From Gammaproteobacteria bacterium (GTDB lineage: Bacteria; Pseudomonadota; Gammaproteobacteria; SZUA-229), in assembly GCA_026197015.1 (NCBI GenBank), contig JAPHRB010000013.1, positions 1 through 6,064 on the forward strand: a DNA stretch of 6,064 nt, given 5' to 3'. The notes under the pieces are model-generated. The model was not told where the DNA came from. It saw only the letters and a program-made list of their open reading frames with translations, and made no database searches. The position numbers and the translations under genes were made by a program. This document shows, piece by piece, positions 1 to 6,064 of this stretch; positions within the stretch are counted from its first letter, which is position 1; every line of letters begins with the position of its first letter.

Positions 1-2193
1 GGCGGCCAGTCGATCAACATCAATAGTCACATAACGCCCGCCGACAACACGTTCTGAATAAGCGGACGCAGTTCCCGGAACCGTTAAAATAGCTTTTTCA
101 ATATCCTTGCCAATTTTTTCAATGACTTTTAAATCAGCACCCGCGACTTTAATTCCTACCGGGGTTTTTATACCCGTAGCTAACATATCAATACGGGTTT
201 TTATGGGCATCACCCACGCATTTGTTAAACCAGGAAATTTTATTAAATCAGTTAATTCTTTTTTTAATTTTTCCGTCGTCATACCTTCTCGCCACTGATC
301 TTTTGGTTTTAACTGCACCGTAGTTTCAATCATCGTTAACGGCGCAGGATCAGTTGCGGTTTCCGCACGGCCAATTTTACCAAATACAGATTTAACTTCT
401 GGCACAGACTTAATAAGCTTATCTGTTTGCTGTAATAATTGCTGGGCTTTACCTATTGATATACCCGGAAAAGTAGTAGGCATATACATTAAATCACCCT
501 CATCTAAATCCGGCATAAACTCCGAACCTAATTGTGTTGCTGGCCACATACCAGGCACAACAAGAAAGACTGAAACACCTAATACTTTTTTTGGCGAATG
601 CAACACAAAATCAATAAAGGGTGTATAGGCCTTTATAAGGATGCGGTTGACTGGATTTTTTTCTTCAGCTGTAATATGCCCTCGAATAAAATACCCCATT
701 AACACAGGCACTAATGTAATTGCTAAACCTGCTGACACAGCCATTGCAAATGTTTTTGTATACGCCAGTGGTGAAAATAACTTTCCTTCCTGTGCCTCTA
801 ACGTGAATACAGGCATAAAACTCAGGGTAATAATAATCAACGAAAAAAATAGTGGCGGCCCAACCTCTGTAGCTGATTTTGCAACCAGCTGCCAGCGCCT
901 TTTTTCAGTTATTTCTTCTCCGCTCTGCCTTTCATGTTCAATATGTTTATGCATATTTTCTATCATAACAATGGCGGCATCAGTCATTGCGCCAATGGCA
1001 ATGGCAATACCACCTAATGACATAATATTGGCATTCATGCCCTGGTAGTACATAATAATAAACGCCCCCAGAATGCCAACTGGTAAAGATAAAACAGCAA
1101 CCAGTGCTGAACGCATATGAAATAAAAATGCAACACATACCAGTGCAACGACTATAAATTCTTCCACCAGTTTTATATTTAAAGTATCAACCGCTCGATT
1201 AATTAATTTTGAACGGTTATAAACCTCAACAATTTCTACGCCTTCGGGCAAGCCGGGTTTCAGCTCTTCAAGTTTTGCTTTTACACCGGCTATGGTTTTT
1301 AGTGCATTTTCACCAAATCGCATAACCGCTATACCACCAACAACTTCACCCTCGCCATTTAACTCTGCAATACCTCGACGCATTTGCGGACCCAGCCTCA
1401 CCTGCGCTATATCTTTCAATAAAACAGGTGAACCATTTTCATTTACACCTAACGGGATTTCACGTAAATCTTGCAAACTATCAATGTAACCCGTTGCGCG
1501 CACCATATACTCGGCTTCGCCCATTTCAACTACCGATCCACCGGTTTCCTGATTGGCACGTTGAATAGCCATTTTAATTTTTGCAATTGGCAAGTTATAG
1601 GCACGTAGTTTATTTGGGTCTAGAACAACCTGATATTGCTTAACCATACCACCCAGTGTGACGACTTCAGAAACACCGGCAACCGTTTGTAATTCATACT
1701 TTAAAAACCAGTCCTGAATGGAACGTAATTGCGACAGATCATTTTTACCCGATCGATCAACCAGCGCATATTCATATACCCAGCCAACTCCGCTTGCATC
1801 CGGTCCTAAAGCAGGTTTTGCCGCTGCGGGTAATCTACTTGTAACCTGGCTTAAATATTCGAGTACCCTTGAGCGTGCCCAATAAGGGTCAGTACCATCT
1901 TCGAAAATAACATATACAAATGAATCACCAAAGAATGAATAACCACGCACATTAACCGCCTGGGGAACTGATAACATCGCTGTAGTTAAAGGATAGGTAA
2001 CCTGATCTTCAACCACCCGTGGTGCCTGCCCGGGGTAAGATGTTTTAATAATCACCTGCACATCAGACAAATCAGGCAAGGCATCCAGTGGTGTATTTTT
2101 AACTGCATAAATACCCCAGCCTGTGACAATTAATGTCATTAGCAGTACCATGAAACGATTCTTAATTGACCAGTGAATAATCGATGCAATCAT
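1..2193 (-). CDS. cusA: Cu(I)/Ag(I) efflux RND pump CusA (partial, C-terminus outside window)
   Basis: Inner-membrane proton-driven pump of the heavy-metal-efflux RND family, the engine of the CusCBA complex. I translated the minus strand from the ATG at 2193-2191 to the window edge: 731 codons are open with no frameshift. E. coli CusA has about 1047 residues, so roughly 300 C-terminal residues are missing. The start reads MIASIIHWSIKNRF, followed by a first membrane helix (about residues 14-33) and then LDALPDLSDVQV, typical of the family. The TM4 proton-relay motif GAMTDAAIVMIEN places Asp at 405, as in E. coli CusA. The three copper-cleft methionines are present: M571 (in LMYM), M621 (in APLTM) and M670 (in RIDMLATGIK), equivalent to E. 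coli M573, M623 and M672. This supports monovalent Cu/Ag specificity over CzcA-type divalent export. A strong AGGGAG ribosome site lies 7 nt before the ATG, inside the end of cusB. SilA is the main alternative name; silver versus copper preference cannot be read from sequence. Confidence 0.96.
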   Translation of the reverse strand, partial: MIASIIHWSIKNRFMVLLMTLIVTGWGIYAVKNTPLDALPDLSDVQVIIKTSYPGQAPRVVEDQVTYPLTTAMLSVPQAVNVRGYSFFGDSFVYVIFEDGTDPYWARSRVLEYLSQVTSRLPAAAKPALGPDASGVGWVYEYALVDRSGKNDLSQLRSIQDWFLKYELQTVAGVSEVVTLGGMVKQYQVVLDPNKLRAYNLPIAKIKMAIQRANQETGGSVVEMGEAEYMVRATGYIDSLQDLREIPLGVNENGSPVLLKDIAQVRLGPQMRRGIAELNGEGEVVGGIAVMRFGENALKTIAGVKAKLEELKPGLPEGVEIVEVYNRSKLINRAVDTLNIKLVEEFIVVALVCVAFLFHMRSALVAVLSLPVGILGAFIIMYYQGMNANIMSLGGIAIAIGAMTDAAIVMIENMHKHIEHERQSGEEITEKRRWQLVAKSATEVGPPLFFSLIIITLSFMPVFTLEAQEGKLFSPLAYTKTFAMAVSAGLAITLVPVLMGYFIRGHITAEEKNPVNRILIKAYTPFIDFVLHSPKKVLGVSVFLVVPGMWPATQLGSEFMPDLDEGDLMYMPTTFPGISIGKAQQLLQQTDKLIKSVPEVKSVFGKIGRAETATDPAPLTMIETTVQLKPKDQWREGMTTEKLKKELTDLIKFPGLTNAWVMPIKTRIDMLATGIKTPVGIKVAGADLKVIEKIGKDIEKAILTVPGTASAYSERVVGGRYVTIDVDRLAA

Positions 2194-2206
2194 GTTTATT
2201 CTCCCT
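2194..2206 (-). promoter_or_regulatory. cusA ribosome binding site inside the end of cusB
   Basis: On the minus strand AGGGAG (2206-2201) lies 7 nt before the cusA ATG. The site overlaps the last codons and stop of cusB, so ribosomes finishing cusB expose or re-initiate at cusA. This fixes the cusA start and indicates translational coupling of adaptor and pump. Confidence 0.8.
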
Positions 2207-3830
2207 GGCTTTTTATGCTGCTGATTAAGTATTTACCTTGCGTTTCTATTAACTCAAACGTTACCCTGTCACCCACACTGAATCCCTCCAGTGACACACC
2301 TTTTAGTGTTGTAAAGTCCATCACCATTTCAGGCCAGCCTAAAATATCTATAGGCTCATGCTGCAGGGTGATCATGCCATGGTCTTTCATTAGTGAGGTA
2401 ATAACACCCTTGCCTTTTACTGGCATGTCCATGGTTTTATTATGCTTACTTTCTAGCGTATCAAGCGGATCCGTCATTCGTAAGAGACTTGCTTTCAGAC
2501 TAGCTTCTGAATCAATTAAAAATTGTGACGATGTAACTACTTTTTCGCCTGCATTTATACCTGATAATATTTCAATAAAATCACCTGACTCCAAACCAGC
2601 TACAACTATACGTTGTGCAAAACGACCATTACCTTTAGCAACAATCAATCGTTCGGTTTCACCGGATCTAAGCAATGCTTCACGGGGTACACTTAATACA
2701 TTTTCTTTTGCGCCACCATAAATTGATACATTTGCATACATATTTGGCTTCAAGGTTTCGCCAGGATTTTCAAATCGCAGACGGACTTTTAGTGTGCGAT
2801 TTTTTGCATCTAAAATCGGATAGACATAATCCACTTTACCTTCCCATGTGCGACCTGGAATAAATGATAAATTAACATCTGCCGCCTGACCCAGCTCTAC
2901 CCAGGCACTCTGACTTTCAAAAACTTCCGCCAATACCCAAACACTACTCAAATCAGCCAGTGTCATTACTCTATTTGCTGGTTTAATATACATACCTTCA
3001 CGCACCATTAACATGGTGACTATGCCATCTTGAGAAGCATAAACACTAATCGCCTGTGGTACTTTACGGGTTTTTTTAACGTTATTAATTTGTTTTTTAC
3101 TTATCCCTAATGATGTCAATTTGGCTCTTGATGCAGAGCTTAAACGCCGGTTATTTGATCGCAATGCCTGCACATACTCTTCCATAGCATTAACTAATTT
3201 TGGTGAATACAGGTCAAATAAACGTTGACCTTTTTTAACTCGATCACCTTCTATTTTTACAGCCAGTTTTTCTATCCAGCCATCAACTCGTAAATGAACA
3301 TGTGTAAGTTTTGACTCATCAAGCCCAACATAACCAACTGTATTTATCTTACGCCACAACTTTCCCGACTCGACATCGGCAGTACGTACGCCCATGTTAT
3401 TTTCTACCGCAGGTGATATTTTAACTACTGGTCCTGTTTCATCAGAGTTATCGCCCTCATCCCCTGCAGAATAAACGGGCTCTAAATCCATTCCCATCGG
3501 GGACTTTCCTGGTTTATCACGACGATAGTTTGGGTCCATAGGTGCCACCCAGTAAAGTATTTCTTTTTCTTTACTTGTTGATTTTACTTTTGTTTTTTCC
3601 TGCTCAACTTTAACTAAACTCATTCCGCAAATCGGGCAATTACCCCCACTCTCTCTTACAATATGTGGATGCATAGGACATTGGTAACTGGTGTCAAAAT
3701 GACTCACACTATGATCTACAGCAGTTTCACTGCTTATACCCATATCGAAATATTTTGTTAAAAATATCGCCGCAACAAAAACAACAGCAACTATACCCAC
3801 CATTAAAATTATTTTATTATTTAGTTTCAT
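2196..3830 (-). CDS. cusB: Periplasmic adaptor CusB with N-terminal heavy-metal-binding domain and C-terminal CusF-like domain
   Basis: Membrane-fusion (adaptor) protein linking CusA to CusC and delivering Cu(I)/Ag(I), 544 residues, longer than E. coli CusB (about 407). Visible order: N-terminal membrane anchor (about 7-25, no lipobox Cys); heavy-metal-binding domain (about 49-76) with C51-P-M-H-P and C65-P-I-C68-G-M70; a CusB-type Met segment (93-120) with APMDP and DKPGKSPMGMDLEP; the adaptor core with lipoyl halves around 176-206 and 255-290 flanking a short helical hairpin; beta-barrel and membrane-proximal domains to about 450; then a CusF-like OB domain (about 471-541). In the last, H491, W499, M502 and M504 reproduce the spacing of the E. 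coli CusF ligands H36/W44/M47/M49. The ATG overlaps the cusC stop (TAATG) and has AGGT 8 nt upstream; TAA lies 2 bp before cusA. Fusion of CusF-like domains to CusB/SilB adaptors is known, so this is a recognised architecture. Confidence 0.96.
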   Translation of the reverse strand: MKLNNKIILMVGIVAVVFVAAIFLTKYFDMGISSETAVDHSVSHFDTSYQCPMHPHIVRESGGNCPICGMSLVKVEQEKTKVKSTSKEKEILYWVAPMDPNYRRDKPGKSPMGMDLEPVYSAGDEGDNSDETGPVVKISPAVENNMGVRTADVESGKLWRKINTVGYVGLDESKLTHVHLRVDGWIEKLAVKIEGDRVKKGQRLFDLYSPKLVNAMEEYVQALRSNNRRLSSASRAKLTSLGISKKQINNVKKTRKVPQAISVYASQDGIVTMLMVREGMYIKPANRVMTLADLSSVWVLAEVFESQSAWVELGQAADVNLSFIPGRTWEGKVDYVYPILDAKNRTLKVRLRFENPGETLKPNMYANVSIYGGAKENVLSVPREALLRSGETERLIVAKGNGRFAQRIVVAGLESGDFIEILSGINAGEKVVTSSQFLIDSEASLKASLLRMTDPLDTLESKHNKTMDMPVKGKGVITSLMKDHGMITLQHEPIDILGWPEMVMDFTTLKGVSLEGFSVGDRVTFELIETQGKYLISSIKSQGE

Positions 3831-5083
3831 TATTGATTACCTACTAAAAACTCTAAATCAGACTTGCTCAAACTAAACTGGTATTTGAGCTTCAATTCAG
3901 CAAGCCGAGTATTAAACTCAGTTACCTGTGCTTTAGAGAGCGTTAAAAAATCGACTACGCCGCTTCGATAACCCCTCATGGCTACTTCTGTATTTTGCTT
4001 TGCCTGTGAATTTATTTTTTCAGAATATAATTTTAAACGCTGTTTGAATTTAAATAATCGCGCATGTGTTTGCTTTAATTTTTTAAGTATCTCTCTTTGT
4101 GTGTCAATTAATTTATAACGTGCACTTTGCACCTTGCTTTTACCTGAAGCCACATGACGATCCTGTTTTTCTTCAGTAAAAACAGGTAAATCAAGCGTCA
4201 CCATTGCGGTCATGAAATCAGGCAAATCTGAGCCATCTACCCTTTCTCCCTGACGATTACCATAACGCACATCCAGCCCCCATTGTGCACTGTACTTATC
4301 TTCTTCCAATGCCAGCGCACTGCGCTGAATATCTAGATTATCCTGTGCCTGTTTTAATTGTGGATGCTGTTTTATTAAAGACTGCAATGCAGGTAATGAC
4401 ATAAGTGTATATTCATTCTCATCAATAGCCCCATGAACAACCTTCACATCATTCACGCCTAACCACTTTGCTAACTCTTCCTGCGCGACAAACAATTCGC
4501 TTTGCATGGTTTGTAATTTGTCATCAATAAGAGATATATCCAGCTCTGCCTGCACCACACTTTGCTGATTTGCTCGACCAGACGCATAAAATTCCTCATT
4601 AATATTCAGCATTTCTTCAAACACCTTTCTGTTTGACTCAATTACGCTAATTGCATTTTCTCGATACCAGACTTCATACCAGCTCTTTTTAACCGCCAGA
4701 ATAACCTGGCGTTTACGAGACTCAAGCTTGCTAGCTTGTGTGCTGGCATTTGCTTTCATAAGCTCAGTTTTATTTTTAAGACTGTTACCACGAGGAAAAT
4801 TTTGCTGATAACCAAGAACCAGTTGTGTCATAGGCTCCTGATCTAAATTGAAAGTATCAATTGGCACCGCCTGTGCTCCAAAACGTAATTTCGGATCATC
4901 CCAGGTCTGTGACGCATGACTTAACTGATTCCATGAGTCTTGTTTTGCCACTAACCCAGATATCAGGGCATCGTTGCTTAATGCCAATTCTAGCGCCTGT
5001 TTCAGGCTTACAGTGTTATCCGCCTGAAGCGTAGAATTAATGAACAGTAAGCTAATGAAAGATAGTTTTATTAAGGCGTTCAT
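3830..5083 (-). CDS. cusC: TolC-family outer-membrane efflux channel CusC
   Basis: Outer-membrane factor of the tripartite Cu/Ag pump, 417 residues. A Sec signal peptide is visible (MNALIK, then a hydrophobic stretch SFISLLFI), with likely cleavage after LQA at residue 21. The mature protein shows the two-repeat, helix-rich pattern of the OEP family: a first half to about residue 210 and a second from about 230 to 415, both rich in Lys/Gln/Glu coiled-coil-like segments. The segment around 61-100 (WDDPKLRFGA, then DQEPMTQLVLGYQQ) is typical of heavy-metal CzcC/CusC-type members. E. coli CusC is a lipoprotein; here there is no lipobox and I see no cysteine in the whole protein, so it should not be lipidated. 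The ATG at 5083-5081 is supported by GAGGA 7 nt upstream (5091-5095 on the plus strand). The stop overlaps the cusB start by one base. Substrate assignment rests on the cusB/cusA neighbours; alone it would only be called a TolC-family protein. Confidence 0.92.
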   Translation of the reverse strand: MNALIKLSFISLLFINSTLQADNTVSLKQALELALSNDALISGLVAKQDSWNQLSHASQTWDDPKLRFGAQAVPIDTFNLDQEPMTQLVLGYQQNFPRGNSLKNKTELMKANASTQASKLESRKRQVILAVKKSWYEVWYRENAISVIESNRKVFEEMLNINEEFYASGRANQQSVVQAELDISLIDDKLQTMQSELFVAQEELAKWLGVNDVKVVHGAIDENEYTLMSLPALQSLIKQHPQLKQAQDNLDIQRSALALEEDKYSAQWGLDVRYGNRQGERVDGSDLPDFMTAMVTLDLPVFTEEKQDRHVASGKSKVQSARYKLIDTQREILKKLKQTHARLFKFKQRLKLYSEKINSQAKQNTEVAMRGYRSGVVDFLTLSKAQVTEFNTRLAELKLKYQFSLSKSDLEFLVGNQ

Positions 5084-5178
5084 GCCTTATTCCTCATAAA
5101 TATTTTAAATAGCGAAGCATTAATAAATTGCGTTAATAACAAACACAATTTAAAACCATAAAATAATTAAAGGATTTT
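5084..5178 (-). other. Gap between the small exported gene and cusC
   Basis: 95 bp, very AT-rich. It carries the cusC ribosome site GAGGA (5095-5091) and a tandem 10-bp near-repeat (5117-5126 and 5130-5139, TTAATAA core, 13-bp period). No stem-loop with a T-tract is seen, so read-through from the upstream gene is expected. A TAAAAT -10-like sequence (5107-5102, minus) lacks a convincing -35, so a separate cusC promoter is not supported. Confidence 0.5.
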
Positions 5179-5580
5179 CTAGATAGTAAGAACGGTCTTA
5201 ATAAGAAGAGTTGGTGGTGATGCCTGTGAAACATTTAGCAATAGCTGCTCAACATGCTGTATCTGATTTAGTGTGTCGATATTGGCTTCTATAATTTCAT
5301 ATAGGCCTGTTGAACGGTTATTAAATGAAGGTATAGAGACTAAAGCATTAGACTGATTATCCAGAGCCAGCACGCTATCACAGAGGGCAGGGGGGCAGTG
5401 ACAATCTGATATTTCCTGCATCATATTTGATTGCTGCATTTTAACTTTCATCGCCGCATGAGCGGGCACCTGTACACTTATATTTAGTACAGACAGCATA
5501 AACAATGCCAGTATAAATCTGGCACAGCGTTTAATTACGGTAATTTTATGCTTTTTATGCAAAATACTCAGAATAGCCAT
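5179..5580 (-). CDS. Small exported Cys/Met-containing protein of unknown function, first gene of the cus operon
   Basis: 133 residues; I do not recognise the family with confidence. The N-terminus looks like a long Sec signal: basic n-region (KKHK, KRCAR, residues 9-21), hydrophobic core about 22-38, and a likely signal-peptidase site after AHA/AHAA at 42-43. The mature part starts with a Met-rich stretch (M44, M48, M53, M54) followed by C60-H-C62-P-P-A-L-C67, a compact thiol/imidazole cluster that could bind copper. The rest is polar, with a helical-looking stretch at about 94-118. It lies 95 bp upstream of cusC on the same strand with no visible terminator between, so it is probably co-transcribed. 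The ATG has only a weak ribosome site (ACTGAAAAC before it), but the upstream frame reaches a stop at 5620-5622 without another ATG or GTG, so this start stands. Alternatives: a CopL-like or DUF2946-like metal-linked periplasmic protein. A role in copper handling is inferred from context and Cys/Met content only. Confidence 0.8.
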   Translation of the reverse strand: MAILSILHKKHKITVIKRCARFILALFMLSVLNISVQVPAHAAMKVKMQQSNMMQEISDCHCPPALCDSVLALDNQSNALVSIPSFNNRSTGLYEIIEANIDTLNQIQHVEQLLLNVSQASPPTLLIKTVLTI

Positions 5581-5600
5581 GTTTTCAGTCGTTAATAGAC

Positions 5601-5630
5601 AGTATAGTCCTAAATAAATTCATATGAAAA
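5601..5630 (-). promoter_or_regulatory. Candidate sigma70 promoter of the cus operon
   Basis: Read on the minus strand: -35 TTTTCA (5630-5625, 4 of 6 to TTGACA), 18-bp spacer, -10 TATACT (5606-5601, 5 of 6 to TATAAT). Transcription would begin near 5594, giving a leader of about 14 nt before the ATG of the small exported protein, which fits its poor ribosome site. The -10 sits inside an imperfect dyad GAC-N6-GTC (5598-5609), a possible operator. The spacing is not the 19-bp type with a CueR dyad. Prediction by eye only. Confidence 0.4.
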
Positions 5631-5702
5631 TTAAAAATACTATATTTTTCTATAACTTACCCTGTATGGCCTGTTGGCTTTACTTTTTTTGTGTTAACTC
5701 GT

Positions 5703-5737
5703 ATGGATGATTCCATTACCGGTTATATGGTTATAAT
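5703..5737. promoter_or_regulatory. Dyad cluster next to a perfect TATAAT
   Basis: Three elements overlap: a perfect 5-bp inverted repeat ATGGA-TGAT-TCCAT (5703-5716), a near-palindrome ATTACCGGTTAT (5715-5726, central ACCGGT) and a consensus -10 TATAAT (5732-5737, plus). No good -35 is seen 16-18 bp upstream of the TATAAT. That arrangement is compatible with an activator- or repressor-controlled promoter, but chance is a real alternative in AT-rich DNA. Confidence 0.28.
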
Positions 5738-5768
5738 AAACTAAAGAACGAGTAATTAAGTTTAACAA

Positions 5769-5784
5769 TGTGTCTTTTATCACA
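5769..5784 (+). promoter_or_regulatory. CRP-like binding site 1
   Basis: TGTGT-CTTTTA-TCACA matches the CRP half-site consensus TGTGA-N6-TCACA at 9 of 10 core positions. Its centre is at 5776.5. A -10-like TCTAAT at 5805-5810 lies close to the distance expected for a class II CRP-activated promoter reading toward the plus-strand gene, although the resulting leader would be over 100 nt. The actual regulator could be any CRP-type protein with this specificity. Confidence 0.5.
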
Positions 5785-5830
5785 TACTTAAGCGGGCTGT
5801 TATATCTAATATTCGTTCTATCAGGGCTAA

Positions 5831-5846
5831 TGTGTCATTTATCACA
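5831..5846 (+). promoter_or_regulatory. CRP-like binding site 2
   Basis: TGTGT-CATTTA-TCACA again matches 9 of 10 CRP core positions and differs from site 1 by a single base across the 16 bp (A for T in the spacer). Its centre (5838.5) is 62 bp from site 1, close to six helical turns, so two dimers would lie on the same DNA face. The near-identity suggests the sites are functional or duplicated. It is closer to the plus-strand ATG at 5945 than to the cus operon. Confidence 0.52.
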
Positions 5847-5944
5847 CATACAATATAAATAAGCATTTCCTGATACACAGTGCTGGCAAGGTTTTACCGA
5901 TACTAATTATTATAAACAATATGTCTTAATTCTCAGGTGGTTGT

Positions 5945-6064
5945 ATGCAGTTGTTCAATACCCAGAAACCTGTTCGTGATGTTTCTGAAAAGAGTCGTTT
6001 TCAAGAAATTAATTCCACTTACAGTCAGCTTGCTGACATCAAAGAAAGATCCTGGATTGATACC
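5945..6064 (+). CDS. Start of an unidentified protein (partial, runs off the right edge)
   Basis: Open frame of 40 codons from the ATG at 5945-5947 to the last base of the window, beginning MQLFNTQKPVRDVSEKSRF and ending ERSWIDT. An AGGTGG ribosome site at 5935-5940 precedes the ATG at suitable spacing, and the AT-rich non-coding region just before it supports a genuine gene start. There is no signal peptide or membrane segment in the visible part: it is polar and charged, so probably cytoplasmic. I do not recognise the family from 40 residues and assign no function. It is divergent from the cus operon and separated from it by 364 bp, so it need not be related to copper. Two CRP-like sites lie about 100 and 160 bp upstream. 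Confidence 0.72.
   Translation, partial: MQLFNTQKPVRDVSEKSRFQEINSTYSQLADIKERSWIDT

Larger units (their letters stand above)
5581..5944. other. Divergent intergenic region between the cus operon and the unknown plus-strand gene
   Basis: 364 bp without a credible gene on either strand, clearly AT-rich. It holds the likely cus-operon promoter near 5601-5630 (minus), a cluster of short dyads and a perfect TATAAT at 5703-5737, two CRP-like palindromes at 5769-5784 and 5831-5846, and -10-like TA-rich stretches at 5854-5859 and 5908-5916 (plus). No rho-independent terminator, tRNA or repeat array is seen. Confidence 0.8.

Noticed and set aside
107..298. Short plus-strand frames within cusA and cusB (also 1292-1489 and 2675-2863)
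   Set aside because: All are antisense shadows of well-supported genes, with no ribosome sites or protein features.
641..1048. Plus-strand open frame of 135 codons
   Set aside because: It lies entirely antisense to cusA, whose minus-strand frame gives a continuous RND protein; it has no ribosome site and no recognisable product.
1..2193. CzcA-type Zn/Co/Cd pump instead of CusA
   Set aside because: The three copper-cleft methionines align exactly with E. coli CusA, and the partner adaptor has CusB and CusF-type copper ligands.
2173..2721. Plus-strand open frame of 182 codons
   Set aside because: It is antisense to the CusF-like and adaptor part of cusB and the start of cusA; the translation shows no family features.
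5084..5178. Transcription terminator between the small exported gene and cusC
   Set aside because: No GC-rich stem followed by a T-tract is found; the region is simply AT-rich.
5581..5630. CueR-type (MerR family) operator or canonical CusR box upstream of the operon
   Set aside because: The spacer is 18 bp, and neither the CueR dyad nor the TGACAA-N2-TTGTCA-like CusR box can be found; only a weak GAC-N6-GTC dyad is present.
5769..5846. FNR/Anr boxes
   Set aside because: The half-sites are TGTGT/TCACA, matching CRP rather than TTGAT-N4-ATCAA.
5883..5898. Sigma54 -24/-12 promoter (TGGCAAGGTTTTACC)
   Set aside because: The GG element is present but the position for GC carries CC, so the invariant -12 element is missing.

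Overview
The window holds most of a Cus/Sil-type copper(I)/silver(I) efflux operon on the minus strand, the start of an unidentified gene on the plus strand, and an AT-rich divergent intergenic region between them. The CBA-type RND tripartite pump, an unlipidated TolC-family partner, CRP-like boxes and an AT-rich coding style fit a gammaproteobacterium, possibly aquatic or marine. The sequence does not settle the genus. No rRNA, tRNA, IS element, CRISPR array or phage gene is visible.

Layout, in the direction of minus-strand transcription (right to left). At 5580-5179 is a small exported Cys/Met-containing protein of unknown function. After a 95-bp gap comes cusC (5083-3830, outer-membrane channel). 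Its stop overlaps the start of cusB (3830-2196, periplasmic adaptor). After 2 bp comes cusA (2193 to beyond position 1, inner-membrane RND pump), which is cut by the left window edge after 731 codons. No terminator-like hairpin is seen between these genes, and C/B/A are packed tightly enough for translational coupling, so one transcript is likely. On the right, a plus-strand gene starts at 5945 and runs off the window after 40 codons.

How it works together: CusA should take up Cu(I)/Ag(I) through its methionine triad and drive export with the proton-motive force. CusB bridges CusA to CusC, and CusC opens to the outside. The adaptor here carries its own metal-handling modules: an N-terminal Cys/Met heavy-metal-binding domain, a CusB-type Met segment, and a C-terminal CusF-like copper-chaperone domain with the full His/Trp/Met/Met ligand set. 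No separate cusF and no cusRS or cueR regulator gene lies inside the window.

The 364-bp divergent region (5581-5944) contains a plausible sigma70 promoter for the operon, two nearly identical CRP-like palindromes spaced 62 bp centre to centre, and a cluster of short dyads beside a perfect TATAAT. I see no clearly unprecedented system. The best candidates for follow-up are the Cys/Met-containing leader-gene product, the paired CRP-like sites in front of the unknown plus-strand gene, and the triple-module adaptor.
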